A stretch of DNA of 64,000 nucleotides from Fomes fomentarius (lineage: Eukaryota; Basidiomycota; Agaricomycetes; Polyporales; Polyporaceae): NCBI GenBank assembly GCA_022606135.1, contig JABYQN010000005.1, forward strand, positions 1,178,001 to 1,242,000, written 5' to 3'. The stretch's first letter is position 1. Each line of letters begins with the position of its first letter. Below are positions 47,227-60,143 of the stretch, in pieces. Below the pieces are notes generated by a model that ran no database searches, was not told the origin of the DNA, and worked only from the letters and a program-made list of their open reading frames with translations. The translations under genes were made by a program, and so were the position numbers.

Positions 47227-49154
47227 ATGTCCAACCCTCCTCAGGATGGCGGCATTGCCCGCTCGCCTCCAGTCCCCTTCACCGCTCGCACACCCACCGC
47301 GACTGCCAGCCGCAGTGTCAACGCTCTCCGCAACAGGACTCCCGGGGCCACCCCAATACCCCCGTCCTTGCAGGCCAAAATGGCGGCAGTGAGTCCAATC
47401 CGTTGTCATCGTTTCTTATCATCTCCTCATCTGCTCCCCCATTTTCCTTCTTTTTCGCCTTCCCCGTCCATCCTAGATGGCGAACCGCGCCCCACACAGT
47501 AACTCTGTCAATGTCGATGCAGCAGCAGCTGCGTTCAGAAATGTCAATATCGGAGAAAGGCCGACGCCCCCCATGCGGGCCCCGGGCCCCGCTCCAACAC
47601 TCGGACGCCCCGGTGCGCCTGCTCTCGGAGGTCTCGCCGTTCGTCGCCTGGGTGGCAGAAACGTACCAAGGATGGACTTGGGACTACAAAATGCTGGGTT
47701 AGGAAGTGGCAGGCCGACTCAAGGCGAGGACGAGCCGCCAAGACGTATGCCGCCCAGCACTTTTTCGACGCCCTTTGCTAATTTCGACAAGATAGTGTGA
47801 GTCTCTTGCCATACGCATTCTCCATTTTCTAAGCTCCTGTCCCAGTGATCCTTCGGGAGCCCTGAACTTCAACGGGAAAGCGGTGTTGCATGCGCAGGGT
47901 GTTGATTTCTCAAATGGCGCCTCCTACGCTATCAACATGGGCCAGCTACAATTGGACGAGGAACTAGGCAAGGGTAACTACGGTACGGTCAAGAAGGTGC
48001 TCCACAAACCCACAAAAGTCGCGATGGCGATGAAGGTGCGCAATATGTCTCTTTCAGTTGTTGTACATGCAGGCTCAATCAGGCGCGCAAATGCAGGAAA
48101 TTCGCCTCGAGCTCGACGAGGCGAAGCTGAATGGAATTATCATGGAGCTCGACGTTCTACATCGCGCTGTAACGCCAGAGATAGTCGAATTCTACGGGGC
48201 ATTCTTTATCGAATCGTGAGTCTCCGAGTGTCTTCGTTCGCTTACAAGATCTAAAATGGATCATGATTGACACAGATGCGTCTATTATTGTATGGAGTAC
48301 ATGGACGCTGGCTCGCTAGACAAGTTGCAAGGCGATGGCGTCCCCGAGCATGTTTTGGCTCGCATTACTAGCAGCATGGTTCGGGGTCTAAAGTTTTTGA
48401 AGGATGAGCTGCAGATCATCCATCGAGGTACGTATTTGCGATTGGCATGTTCGTTCCACTAGGGCTCATGGCCGTGTGCTGCTCATTAGACGTCAAGCCT
48501 ACAAACGTTTTGCTCAACAGAAAGGGTCAAGTCAAGCTGTGCGACTTTGGTGTTTCCGGGCAACTAGAGAAGTCCCTGGCAAAGACCAATATCGGCTGTC
48601 AGAGCTATATGGCTGTAAGAAGCATACCTACTATTGAAGATTATGTTTGTACTCATCTCTCAACAGCCTGAGCGGATACGCGGCGAGTCGCAGAACAAGT
48701 TGGGGACGTACACTGTGTCATCGGACGTTTGGTCTCTTGGCTTGTCTTTGATTGAGATGTCCTTGGGGCACTATCCGTATCCTCCGGAGACGTACGCGAA
48801 CGTATTTGCTCAGCTCACAGCAATAGTCGACGGGGACGCGCCGGAATTTCCGGAGCACTTCTCGGAGACTTCCAAGGACTTCGTCGCGCGTTGTCTGCAC
48901 AAGATCCCCGACAGAAGGGCGACCTACGCGCAGCTCTTGGTATGTCATCAGATCATCTGTCTAGTATATATGCAGGTGAAACAAGGGGCGAGATGGCTAA
49001 TAATGCTCGTCAATGTCAGGAACATCCCTTCCTTGTCGAGGACCAGACGCGCGAAGTAGACATGATTGGTTGGATAGCGCTGGCTATCGAAGCTCGAGGA
49101 AGGCGGTCGCGTGAGCAACACGAGCAGCAAATCGCGCAGAACCCCTTGCCTTGA
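47227..49154 (+). CDS. PBS2: MAP kinase kinase of the Pbs2/Wis1 (osmostress) type
   Basis: Dual-specificity kinase that should activate a Hog1-type p38 MAPK. Exons 47227-47388, 47477-47796, 47846-48035, 48097-48215, 48276-48427, 48490-48614, 48667-48939 and 49020-49154 sum to 1476 nt (491 residues). Seen: Pro/Ala/Arg-rich N-terminus (about 1-190), glycine loop GKGNYGTV (202-209), Lys224 in [53 protein letters not shown] (Asp315), DFGVSG, and the activation loop [17 protein letters not shown] with Ser343 and Thr347 at the MAPKK phosphosites. [20 protein letters not shown] is characteristic of Pbs2/Wis1. The protein ends QQIAQNPLP. Shorter N-terminus than yeast Pbs2 (668 residues). Confidence 0.93.
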
Positions 49155-50280
49155 ACTCGGTATGTCGGAGGCTTATTCTGAACACGCATCTTCCGATGCA
49201 GGTTGCCTACGTCGTCTCCCCATCGCACTCTCATCTTGCAAAGCGCACACCTATTTTGCAGACGCACACTCCCCTTGTTCAACTCATTCCGCCCCCACCC
49301 TCATATCTTCCCCGTGCCGTACACCTCGGGGAAATGAACGTTGCCTGCCAGTCCACCATTCACGAGGGCCCGCTCCGATAACCAATTGTCCTATGTCTCG
49401 AGTCTCCTGTTGCCATACGCAATATCGCCGAAGGTCATCATCCCTGTGCGGACAAGGCCCGAGTGCGACCCTCCATGTTTTTCTCCTCTTCATTATCGGG
49501 TCTCTCGTTCCTATGACGGCCTTGGTACTTCGCGGCGGGATGTGCGGCCGTGTGGCTGTTGCATCTGTCCGGTGCGCACGATGATGCGAGTAGGCGTACG
49601 CAGTCGCCGTGCGATGACTGGAATTCTGTGCGACGGCTGCGCCGACGTCTGGGGCTGGAGTGAAGGGGTCGAGGGAAAGGTTCTTATCGGGGTTCGCGCA
49701 GGGGGTTCCGGTGTAACTGTACAGTGGCAAGAATTGGGCAGGACCTTGAGTTCCAGCACGTATTATCAGGTATTTTATGTCGGACGTTCCTTGAACGCTA
49801 CTTGGACGCTTGGTGTTCGTGTTTGGTTTCGAGCGCATCCCGTAATTGTGGCGAGAGCAACAGTGTAGCCAGATATATGTCGTATAGTGTAGTGCAACCT
49901 GACGTGTATATATTGTACTGTACCATTATTCCGTAGCGTGTAGCGGGACCCCGCTCGCCGGCGGGCGTTAACGGTTCTGCCCCCTAATATACAACCTTCG
50001 CATCGTCACTGCATCCCCGCGTGCTATCGCATTCGATGTATCGAGGTCGCGGGAGGGGTTCAGGCATATTTTCGACTTCCGAAAGTGGAGTTCGTGTTCC
50101 TTCTCTCACGTGATGGATAGCAGTGACACGTCCGCGGCGTGTGCGCGTCTCGTCAGAGTCGTCTTTAGTCCACCGCTCCTCCACGTCTTACCAACCGCAG
50201 CCCACCTCTGGTCGTACGAATATACCTTGCTGCTGGCGGCCTTCGTTTTTGCACCATAGTACCTTCCTGCGTTCCCCAAA
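49155..50280. other. MAPKK 3' region and GOT1 5' flank
   Basis: 1.1 kb, including the MAPKK 3' UTR. The two overlapping frames near 49284-49868 on opposite strands show no family resemblance. Confidence 0.45.
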
Positions 50281-51346
50281 ATGTGGCTTACAGACGGTCA
50301 AAGTGCGTCCGTCCTTGAGTCTATCGTTTATACAACACTGGCCTACTGACTGCTGCACTTCCGTGCGCAGAGATTGGCGTCGCGCTGACGTCGTTCGGGG
50401 GGCTCTTCATGTTCCTCGGCGTCCTCCTCTTCTTTGACGGTGCGCTGCTCGCGCTGGGAAACGTACGTCTCACCGTCCCATATTTGCCCGCCAGTACCGC
50501 TCACAGGTTACTGGCTGAACGCTGGTCCGCCTTGACGTTATTGCCTTCGTCTCCTCCCTGCTATTGCATCACTCCACACGACGCGCGCGTTCGTGCACAT
50601 CCATGCATGCCGACGTCTGGCTGTTGATCTGCACTCCATGCACTCCGCTTGTCGCTCGCGCCCACACCTTCGACTCCAACACCACCCGTCTCGACACGTA
50701 CACCGACGTTTCGCACACGGGTCATGTGCCTTCACTCTCGCCCCACTCTGCGTGTGCACTGCGCACGGACACGCCCGCGCCGGATGTACAGATTCTGTTC
50801 CTGGCCGGGCTCACGCTCATCATCGGGCCGCAGAAGACGTTCTACTTCTTCGCGCGGAAACAGAAGTTGCGGGGTACACTGTGCTTTATTGGGGGAATTC
50901 TGCTCGTGTTCTTCAAGTGGCCGTTTGTTGGCGTCATCCTCGAGACGTTTGGGTTCTTGAACCTCTTCGGGTGCGTTTCGTGTCCACCTCGTTGTCTTCT
51001 GCGCCCTTCTCTCTTCTACCTTCTGTTCGTCCCGCATGTCTCCACTTTGGTCTCTTTGCCTTGTGCCATGTCTCCTTCACATCAGGCATCTGCTCCTTTT
51101 CTTACGCCGCTCGTGACTGACGTACAAAACACAGAGACTTCTTCCCTGTCATTCTAACGTTCCTGCGTCAACTACCAGGAATAGGCCACATATTGGCGCT
51201 GCCATATATCCGAGATGTGTGTACCTCTCCTGTCATGTGAACCCTCTCTCGAACCCCGTGCCCATATCACACAACTGCGCTTAATGCTCACTCTTCTCCG
51301 TCAGGTGGCAGATCGCCTCGCGGGCTCCCGGACGTCTATCGTATGA
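50281..51346 (+). CDS. GOT1: Golgi transport protein GOT1
   Basis: Four-helix membrane protein of ER/Golgi vesicles needed for efficient ER-to-Golgi and Golgi traffic. Exons 50281-50302, 50371-50462, 50792-50970, 51135-51216 and 51305-51346 sum to 417 nt, giving 138 residues, the same length as yeast Got1. Seen: MWLTDGQKIGVALTSFGGLF, FLGVLLFFDGALLALGN, ILFLAGLTLIIGPQKTFYFF, RKQKLRGTLCFIGGILLVFF, KWPFVGVILETFGFLNLFGD, FFPVILTFLRQLPGIGHILA and a short cytosolic tail. Four hydrophobic helices are evident. The second intron is 329 nt, far above the local norm, and the third is 164 nt. Confidence 0.95.
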
Positions 51347-52991
51347 TAGGCACCACTATGACTATGACTGCATGGGTCAATCTATTGTATTTGACATAGT
51401 AGACGATACACATGGTACACAAGGGCTTGCGCTGGATGTGAAGAATATCTCATTCCGCCAACATACCCGCCTTGTGTACTTCTGAGCGGTGAGCGGTGCT
51501 ACGGACAGTCTAGACGACTTCGCAGTGTCTATGTGGTATGTTCGACGGATGCGGGGGCGTTGTGCGGTCGAGTGTGCCACTGATTTTGGCGAACTGCGGA
51601 TATATAGGTACAAGACATGAATATGTAGCCGCAAACTCACACTGAAGAAATTCGGGAGGCCTGAGACGTATCCTTAACTCGATACATATTCCGACGAAAT
51701 GAGAATCGACGCATTAGGGTCAGAATCCCCTGTGAGAGAGGTTCTCGTTCCAATCCTCGGTATTCCGTATTCAAATCCAGCTTCACATTGACGATGGTTG
51801 AGACTCGTACGTCGGCGGTATGAGTCCGGGAGTTGCTGCGTGTGGGAGTAGTTGGTGCGCACTGCGCTCGGTGGGGTCGGTTAGGACGGACCCAGGGTAT
51901 CCGGATGCACCGCGCTGGGGAAGCTCGTAACTCATGCCTCGGCCACAAATAATGTGCGTGGAACGATTCTGGGACATTGGCTGGTCAGATGTCGTTCGAT
52001 GCCGTTTCAGAAAAATTTGTAATAACGTGTATGAAGACGAGGAAGACTTTCGGACATACGGACATAATGCATAAGCCGTTTCCCGCCAGAACCTTGGACC
52101 AATACCAGATGTGGAGAGCCGCGTGAGTTCAGATGACTCGGCGCGGGACGAAATGACTGCGGCAAGGGTCACTGCCTAATAGTGACACCACGCGTCACTG
52201 TGGGTCCATGTGTCTGGTCTCAATATCCAGCACTCCTTTTGTTCGCCGTGTTCGTGCAGACATAGGTCGTCATTGTATGGCGCTCGGCAAGATATTAGAC
52301 TAGAGACAAAAGAAGGCTGTGACGGAGGGGAAGGCGGAAGACCGGGAGCGCCAATTTATTTAGGGGAGGATAAGCGAGGAAGGCGACGGATACGAGCGCA
52401 TACGCAGGCACATCAGAGACGCGTCGTCTGGATTGTCCGTAATGCGCGTTGCGAGGGCCGCGGTATCTATATTGACTGGCAGCCTCGGCGGTGTCTAGGT
52501 GGCAGAGGGTGGGGTACTGAGCAAGATACGCCGGCGTGGAGGAGAGAATTGTGGGTAAGGACAGAGACACTTTAGTGGCACAGCCCGTCGGTACCTCGGT
52601 GGTTGAGTTCAGGGGTCAGAGGGGACGGGAGAACGGAGAGCGGAAGCAAAGTAACCTCGTGGCAGAAAGGTTAAGCGCGGCGTCTAAGCTGCCAAGCGCG
52701 GAGACGCCCTGAAAGAGATAGGCGCGGTCACATGACAATGTTGACATTGGGTTCGCACGCGTTGGGCCAGCGATGAAATATACTTACTGCCACGGCCGCT
52801 GCAACGTGTTTCTCCCCTCGTGTCCTTTCAGGTCCCCTATTATCCTCCTCGTCTCTCTCGACGACGACGCGTGCTTCCTCGCTACTGGACTCGGCGACAA
52901 CGCCTCAATTGTCTTCGCCCTCAAGACCAGTGGCCCCGCGTCATACATCGCTGTATTATATATCCCACCTTCCTTTGTCCTTCCACCCGAC
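51347..52991. other. intergenic, GOT1 3' side and Wee1 5' flank
   Basis: 1.6 kb. The frame of the Wee1 gene is open upstream to an ATG at 52773 (see findings); otherwise no supported feature. Confidence 0.45.
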
Positions 52992-55900
52992 ATGCTCCTC
53001 TCCCCAAACTCCGACTACGTTGCCTTCAGACAATCAAAACGTGACTCGAGCGTGTCGCCCTGCCGTGCCTCCACCCCTCTCTTCCATCGCACTCCTCCAA
53101 ATTCATCTGCCTCCTCTTTCGCCTACGACACGCCCATGCTCTCCCCGTCTCCTCTCAGGCGACAGGCGCGCCCTACGCCCGGTCCAGTAGACCAGGACGA
53201 CGTCTTCCAGTCTCCTCTTCGCGCATATAGCCTCTACTCGCCCAATCCTCCCCCAGACTCTTCCATGCTTGTTGACGATGACGATGATCTCTTCCTTGGA
53301 CCGTCTCCCTCATCCTCATCCCACTACATCCCACCATCATCCCCCGCACCGCGAACTCCGCTGCGCACTCCGATGAAGAATCACTCCCAAGACGCCCCGC
53401 AGTTCTCACCCGATCGCACTGCTTTGTCTCTCAAGCACATCAATGTGACTGCGACTCTATTTTCCGCTCCGAGCGCTGGTATTAAGCGCAAACCAACGCC
53501 CATATGTTCAACGCCCTCCAGGAGTCGGACGATGACCCCGCTTAACGTCACTACTTCCCTCGCCCACGCGCAAGGTGATCATACTGCTTCTCTTCTCTTC
53601 GATCGTCTCGCCCCTCTCTCTGCCCCACGCTTCAGCACACACACGCCCCATAGCAAGGCTGAAACAGACCTGCACCTCAAGAAGCAGGCGGAAACCATGA
53701 CTATGCTCAGCATACGCGATCTCGACCATTCTGGGAACGAGAGCGGATATGACTCTGATCCAGGCGGAGATGGGACAATAGAGAACCAGCAGATGCTCTT
53801 TTTGGGAGGTGCGGGTGGGTCGGCGGCTCCCTTGTCTTCCATAAAGGCCAGGTCCAGGACAAAGGTCGCTGCCAAAGGCAAGTCTCCCGGCCTCGAGTTG
53901 TTCACACGGAAGGGCTTGGTCAACGACGAGGAGGTTGCGGAGGCCATCTCCCCTGGTGGACACATAAGCAAGCGTCGTGCACGTTCACGTCCCGTATCCG
54001 CCGAGTTGCTTGAGTCTGTGCAAAGCACGCCCGTTGTGTCCCATAATCAGGTGAGCCACCCACTTTGTGGTGTCGTAGCCACACGATATTGATTAGCGCG
54101 CGACTTAGGCCACGGCCACTCCACGCATAAATGAAAGCAGTACCGCAAGTACCGTTACTTTCCCTTCTGCTCGTACCATGCGCACAAGAACCACTTCCAA
54201 CTCTTCGACGACCTCCTCAGAGTCTGGTTCGCCACGGCGGCGACCTAACGCTTCTGGGACAACGCGGACAAGAACGCAATCGCACACCAGCCGAACATTG
54301 AACCGTCTGCAAAGCACAAGTTCTGCGACTTTGTTCTTTGGACCGTCTATCGGGAGTACCTCTGGAAAGAAGAAGAACGGCAAGGCGAATCGCACAACGT
54401 CGACGAACGACCCTCCCATCTCACCATTGTTCCTGCGACCTGAGCTACCCTCCTCTCAGCGGCCGTCGTCCCTCAACCGCCACAGCTATGGCGGTGGCGA
54501 TGGTTCATCGACATGGGCTTCTCGGTCGCCAGCCGCGGCAGCATCGTCACCACCTCCAGTCAACGCACGCAAGCGTATGGAGTCCGACTCTTCGGAAGAC
54601 GAGGCCGACTTGTTCTTCACTAGCGGGCCTGCCGACTCATCGTTCGCTATCAGCCTTCAGAAGATGAGTACACCTAGTCCCAAGAAGAAGCAGAAGCGGG
54701 AGAGCCTCGAACCGCTACCGAAGAAGTTCCGGCCCCGCGACTCGGGTGTTGTCCTGACTGACAGCGACGACGACCTTGACCTCCCGCTCGACGACGGCAC
54801 GAACTTCTTGATGGCTGCCATGCCACGAGCCTCAACGTCCGTGAGCACGGTGGCTTCCTCGAACGACGACCTCGAGCTGGTAACACCAGGCATCGCACCC
54901 TCTGCTGACTCCGGGTGGCCAAGTGTAACTGGGTGGCCAGCGGTTGGTGTCGTGAATCTGGATGATGACAACCACCTCAGCACTTCGCACAGCTCTCAAA
55001 TGGGCATGGGCCGGAGTGTCGATGCCTTCATTCTCCGGACACTTGCCGCCGGTGGTTCTGTGTCAACACGTGGGGATGCTGAGCCGAAGCGCGTCCCTGG
55101 TACACCAGTGAAGAAGGTCAAGACTGCGCACCTCGTCGGGGGTGTGCAGCGGCCATGGCAGAGTGCTGTGGCTCACAAGATAGGCTTCAAGGAATTCGAC
55201 GACGGCACTGCTCCCAAAGGCAAAGGCAAACCTCGGAAGAGTCTGCCTGCAGCTTTCCCTGGCCTTGGACGAACGAAGGAGAACAAGACGGTGAAGAAGG
55301 AGCGGCATGCTAGTGGCACTAGCGAACGGGATGCGGATGTCGACTTGGATGAGGGAGAAAGCCCGACGGTCAGGAAGGATGGGAAGTATGACGGACTGGG
55401 GTTGGGAAGGCCTGCTTCTGGGATTCCCCAATTTGCCCGGCCGACCGGAGATGGGAGGGTAGGGAAGGCCCATTGGTTGATGCGGCGAAGCAGCAGTGGC
55501 GCATTCTCGACCTCGAGTGATGCCTCTTCGGTCAACGCGACACCAACACGACTCACACCGAAGGGTACGTCGTTAACCACCTTGAGCGCGTCGAATGGAC
55601 TTTACTGACGTTCTGATAGAATGGATGCTCCCTCCTCCCCGGGCACCCACGCCAGCGTCGCCCCTGAAGCAGAGCATCGAGGCATCCAGTCGCTCGACTT
55701 CGGGTTCATCGTCGACAGTATCGACCGCAACGAACTCGCCAACGGTCAACGTGGTTACCAAGAACCCCTTCGGCTCTATCCCTCATCGCGAGCGACGAGT
55801 GAGCCAAAACCTTCCTGCACTGCGTACACCTGCTTCCGGACTGTTTGCCGCTCTGCATGGACAACGGCCACACACACATGCCCACCCAGCACGCCAGACG

Positions 55901-57264
55901 CATATACAGCCTGCAGTGCCCAGTGGTTGGCTGCCCGCGTCTTCCGATGAAGAGAAACCAGGCCGGTTTGGAAGAGATCTTGTCGAGATTGACGAGATAG
56001 GAAGTGGGGAGTTTGGGCGGGTGATGAAGGTTCGCTACAAGGACCCGGCCCGGGGGACTGAAGTTTTCGCAGTGAAGAAGTCGAAGCGGTTCGAGGGTGT
56101 CAAGCACCGGTGAGTAGTCCCTTTCTCCTCGGGTAATACCCAGTTACGCGGCATCCACTGCGCCCAGAGTGGCGATCCGACCGTTGGTGAGGTGAAGTCG
56201 TGGTTGGCTTTCCATCGTTGCTGCTCTACTGAGTTGGCATAGAACCGGTTATTCTTACTATGACCCATTCACCACCAGTTATTGATAAGGTTACTAACGT
56301 TTCGCGTGTTATAGACTCCGCCTTCGCGAAGAAGTGGACATCTTGAAGCATCTATCGGGGGCTACGTCGCGATCTCCGGACCCTGCAGTACGTAACGCGC
56401 AACGACACCCGAACATCCTTGGCTACATCGACAGCTGGGAGGAAGACGAGACGCTGTACATCCAGACCGAGCTGTGCGATCTTGGCAACTTCTCGCATTT
56501 CCTCTGGGAGTACGGCCGTGCATTCCCGCGACTGGACGAGGCGCGAGTATGGAAGATCATGGCGGAGCTCGCTGCGGGCTTGCGCTTCATCCACGACGCA
56601 AACGTGATCCACCTCGACCTCAAGCCTGCGAACATCTTCCTCACCGGCGAAGGCCGGCTTAAAATCGGCGACTTCGGTATGGCCTCGGTGTGGCCTCGGC
56701 CGGCACCTCCTGGGGAAGTCCAGTTGATCCCCGGGGCAAAACCTGCGGGTTTTGAGCGCGAGGGCGACAAACTCTACCTTGCACCCGAGGTCCTACAGGG
56801 CCGATACGGCAAGGCTGCGGATGTCTTCAGCCTGGGAATGACCATGCTAGAGACGGCGTCGAACATCGTCGTACCAGACCAGTGCGTATCCGTCTCTCCA
56901 ACGTGGTGGTTACATATTACTGATTGTTGTATGTGCTTTGCTTTACAGGGGCGAAGCATGGCATCGACTTCGGCGCGAGGACTTCTCTCAGGTCGAGCTG
57001 GAAGCAAGCCTGGAGCTTTGGGACTTGCTGAAGAGCATGATGCGTGCGGCGCCTGCGTTGCGCATCGGGATCTCGCTCGTCGACACTCACCCGGTGGTCA
57101 TACGTGCGCGGCGCTCCATGGAGCGCATGCGGGCGCAGTACGGCCCAGTGTTCGGCGCGTCGCCGCTTGGAGCAGTCCCCGATGGCTTTTTGGACGAGAT
57201 CCTCGCCGGCGGACGGCACGGCGTATCAGACGATGATGACTGGGAGATGGACCTTGGTGCATGA
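52992..57264 (+). CDS. WEE1: Wee1-type cell-cycle inhibitory kinase
   Basis: Nuclear kinase that phosphorylates the inhibitory Tyr of Cdk1 and blocks entry into mitosis. Exons 52992-54050, 54109-55564, 55620-56109, 56315-56881 and 56949-57264 sum to 3888 nt (1295 residues). Residues 1-950 are low complexity, rich in Ser/Pro/Thr with many SP/TP sites (for example TPRTPLRTPM-type runs) and acidic patches; expected to be disordered and regulated by phosphorylation. Kinase domain seen: IGSGEFGRVMKVRYK (from about 965), AVKKSKR (Lys about 991), TELCDLGNFSHFLWE, the Wee1-type catalytic loop HLDLKPANIFL with Leu in place of Arg (Asp about 1103), IGDFGMA, EGDKLYLAPEVLQG and ADVFSLGMTMLE. The EGD...Y..PE and HLDLKP motifs separate Wee1 from general Ser/Thr kinases. 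The start is the ATG after a pyrimidine-rich leader. Confidence 0.95.
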
Positions 57265-60143
57265 ATGTCTGCATGCTACTGGCCTCTCTCGTCATGGACA
57301 TGGACCGCGCTCGTTCGGGAGTGGTTTGCCGCCCGCGGGCCGGACAGTTGTGGTTGTATGTTGTTTTGTGAGCTATGCGTCCGTCATTCTCATCTCTCCC
57401 CATTTTCCGTGTTCTTGATTCCTTCGAAATGGCCGCCTCTTGTCACTATTGTCTAACCTATACGCTTATGCCGTGCTCCTTGGATCCCAGCCACCACTTT
57501 TTATTACACCGTGACTCTGGCTTTTTGCTGCGTGCACGGACGAGTCCCGAGCGCCCCAGTCTCGGTCTTGAATATGATAGCGTTAATGTCGTGTAATAAC
57601 AGCATCCCATCCCATCCCAATGCCCCCGCTTCCTTGCCGTTATGCCTCTCCGCCACCGTTCGATATTCTATCCTCCGCGCTCGACCGCGGCATGCCTATG
57701 GCCCCCTTCCTCTCTTCCTCTCTCGCACGTACACATACATATCCGTTCGTCACAATCCGCAATCCGCATCCCACTCCAGTTACCCCGCAATCCAATCACT
57801 CCGGTTCATCAGTCATCGTCCATGCCTCCGTCCCGTTCCTCGCTCCTCTGAGTCCTATTCGCTGCGGACCATTGTGTATACCGTATACCCTCGATGTCGG
57901 TACCGGTCGCGCCGTCCTTAATGTCCTGCCTCACACCGTGGGGGAGTACCCCATTTCTCATTTCCCAGTCATGACCGGGGTCTGCCTTCCCGCGCGTCGC
58001 TCGGGGGGTCATCTCAGCTCCCCATGTTCTTGTTCACATCTCCCATCCGTATTCCTCCCTCGTTTCCGTCCATACATGTGCATTGCATTGCATGTTACTT
58101 ACACACGTAGATGTTTTTTTGGGCGTTCCCTAGACGGCTCCTGCATTCTTCGGCGGCGTCGTCTCGACATCGATGCCATGCCGAGCTGCGATGGTTCCAA
58201 CGTTCGCAACGGTTCTGATGTGTCTTGGCTTCTGGCTTCTGGCATTTGGTTGCATCGATGATCTACGTTTTCACCCTCACCGCTGCCAGATTCAGTCTGT
58301 ACGAATGGTTCATTCCAATTATTATCCATCATGATTCACGACCCCTTTCCCGAGTACGTATTACATCGACCTTCTCGTCCTCTTATCACGTCCTACCGTT
58401 CATGACCCGCCCACCGCTCCGCGCTGCTGCTTTGCACGTATATTTGCCCCGCCTCCGCTCCTCCTCTGAAATCTGAATTGTGTCGAATGTTTATGGATTT
58501 GCGCACTTGCATGTAGTCTGTAGGTAGAAACACTGTCCCGCCAATGGAATGTCAATGTCAAAGTGAAAAAAAAAAGTCTGTCTGAGTGCGAGAGTGATGT
58601 CGTTGTAAGTACTCGTGCATGCTGGACTCGCCTGATACTCGCAAGCTCAGCACGCATTGTGTACGCTGTAGCGGTGTTCCGGATCCAGCGGCGGCTTAGT
58701 ATGTCTTGTCTAGATCTTGGTACGAAGGCATAAGTACCCAGTGGCTGCGCACGTCAAAATTTAAACGGCTGTGATGGATTGTGCTCACTCGGGTGCTTTT
58801 CCAGCCAATGAGGGGGGCGATGCGTCCGGCCCGGCTGAACGTGGGTAAACTGCGTGAGCGCTTGCAGACGGATCGACAGAGAGGACTGATCGCGAGTCGG
58901 GAGACGCGCGAGAGGCGATCGCGGGTAAAGTGTTGATAGCAAACGCTCTCTCGGTATCAAGGAGAGGTTCTTCTTCCGTTCCGGTATCTCAGTTTGTGCA
59001 TAGTAGTTCGCCACACAGCTTCACTTGGGTGTGTACTTGTACTTGGATGGATGCAAAGAGTGCTGAGATAGGCTACAAGTATGCCGTTGCACGGAGTGGG
59101 AGCGAGTCTAGGGCTAGGAACGCGGAGGTGTTTCTTATTCCGAACTGAGGATAGCATGCTCTGGTTGCGGGCGCGCGCCGCAGCTAGGCCAGGGCTCTGA
59201 ACAAGAGTCGGAGCCAAAGAGTCGGGATGGCGATTGGCGATTGGGAGAGCAAGTACGTTGACGATATGGTGTTGGAGTACAAACTCCGTTTGTTCGAGGG
59301 TCGCCAGTGTTACTGGGTCGGTAGTATGCTGGCGGAGAAAGAACAGCCGGGGATGGTGCACACGGGCGGCGGCAGATCGCGGTCGCTCGGGAAGACGGCG
59401 GTGGCAGAGGACGATTGATTGGACGGAGGACGTCTGGGAATGCTCGCCGCAGAACGAGAAGGACGAGGAGGGCGCGCCACGAGGACGCCCGCATTTAACC
59501 GTTTGCGGCGCAGAAGATGGGGGGCAGCCAATCAGGCGTCGAGGGCGGTGGACTGCTGGATATGGGATATGGGGCGGGCAGGAGAGGATAGGGCCGAAAA
59601 GGACGGAGGGTGGCCATGCTCGGCAAATGGGCTGCGAGACGACCATGGTCATGAGTGCTCCCCGTCCCAGTCCCCCTCCAGGACGCTGCGTGAGAGCCCG
59701 AAGCGCGACGCAGAAAGAGGAGGGACAGGTGCCGAATATCATCTGTGAGAAATGGTCTTTGACACACTGTCCAACTCCCAGCCTGAGCAGAGCCCACCGA
59801 CTCCCTCTTCCCCTCCGACTCCCCCACCCACACTCACACCCACACCCAACCGTCCCCAAGTCCTCCGACCCCAAGTCTATCTAGCCGACAAACCAACCAA
59901 CCAAATCCTCTACTCGCGGCTGTGCAACCCACTCTCTGCCAGTGATCGCAATCCCGGTCATCTGCTGCATCAAATAGACGCCATCCCTACATAGGCCCGT
60001 ACCTGACAACTTGCCAATCTCTTCCGCCAACATTTCTCCCTCTATCTCTCTTCCTTCCACACTCCCTACTTTCTCTCCCTCTCCCTCCTCCTTCTCCTCT
60101 CCGACCCTCCGTCGCCAGCTACCCCCTGGCGCCCTCCCTACAA
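57265..60143. other. 2.9-kb region between Wee1 and the homeodomain gene
   Basis: Includes the Wee1 3' UTR and a long, pyrimidine-rich 5' flank of the homeodomain gene, plus an A10 run near 58566. Long frames (57620-58261 plus; 58957-59874 minus) have skewed composition and no recognised domain. Regulatory sequence for a developmental regulator is the simplest reading. Confidence 0.45.

Noticed and set aside
57620..58261. 213-codon frame downstream of Wee1
   Set aside because: Pyrimidine-rich 3' flank sequence; three frames are open together and none shows a domain.
58957..59874. 305-codon minus-strand open frame
   Set aside because: Pro/Ser/Arg-rich, no domain, lies in the long 5' flank of the homeodomain gene; overlapping frames are also open because of GC-skewed composition.
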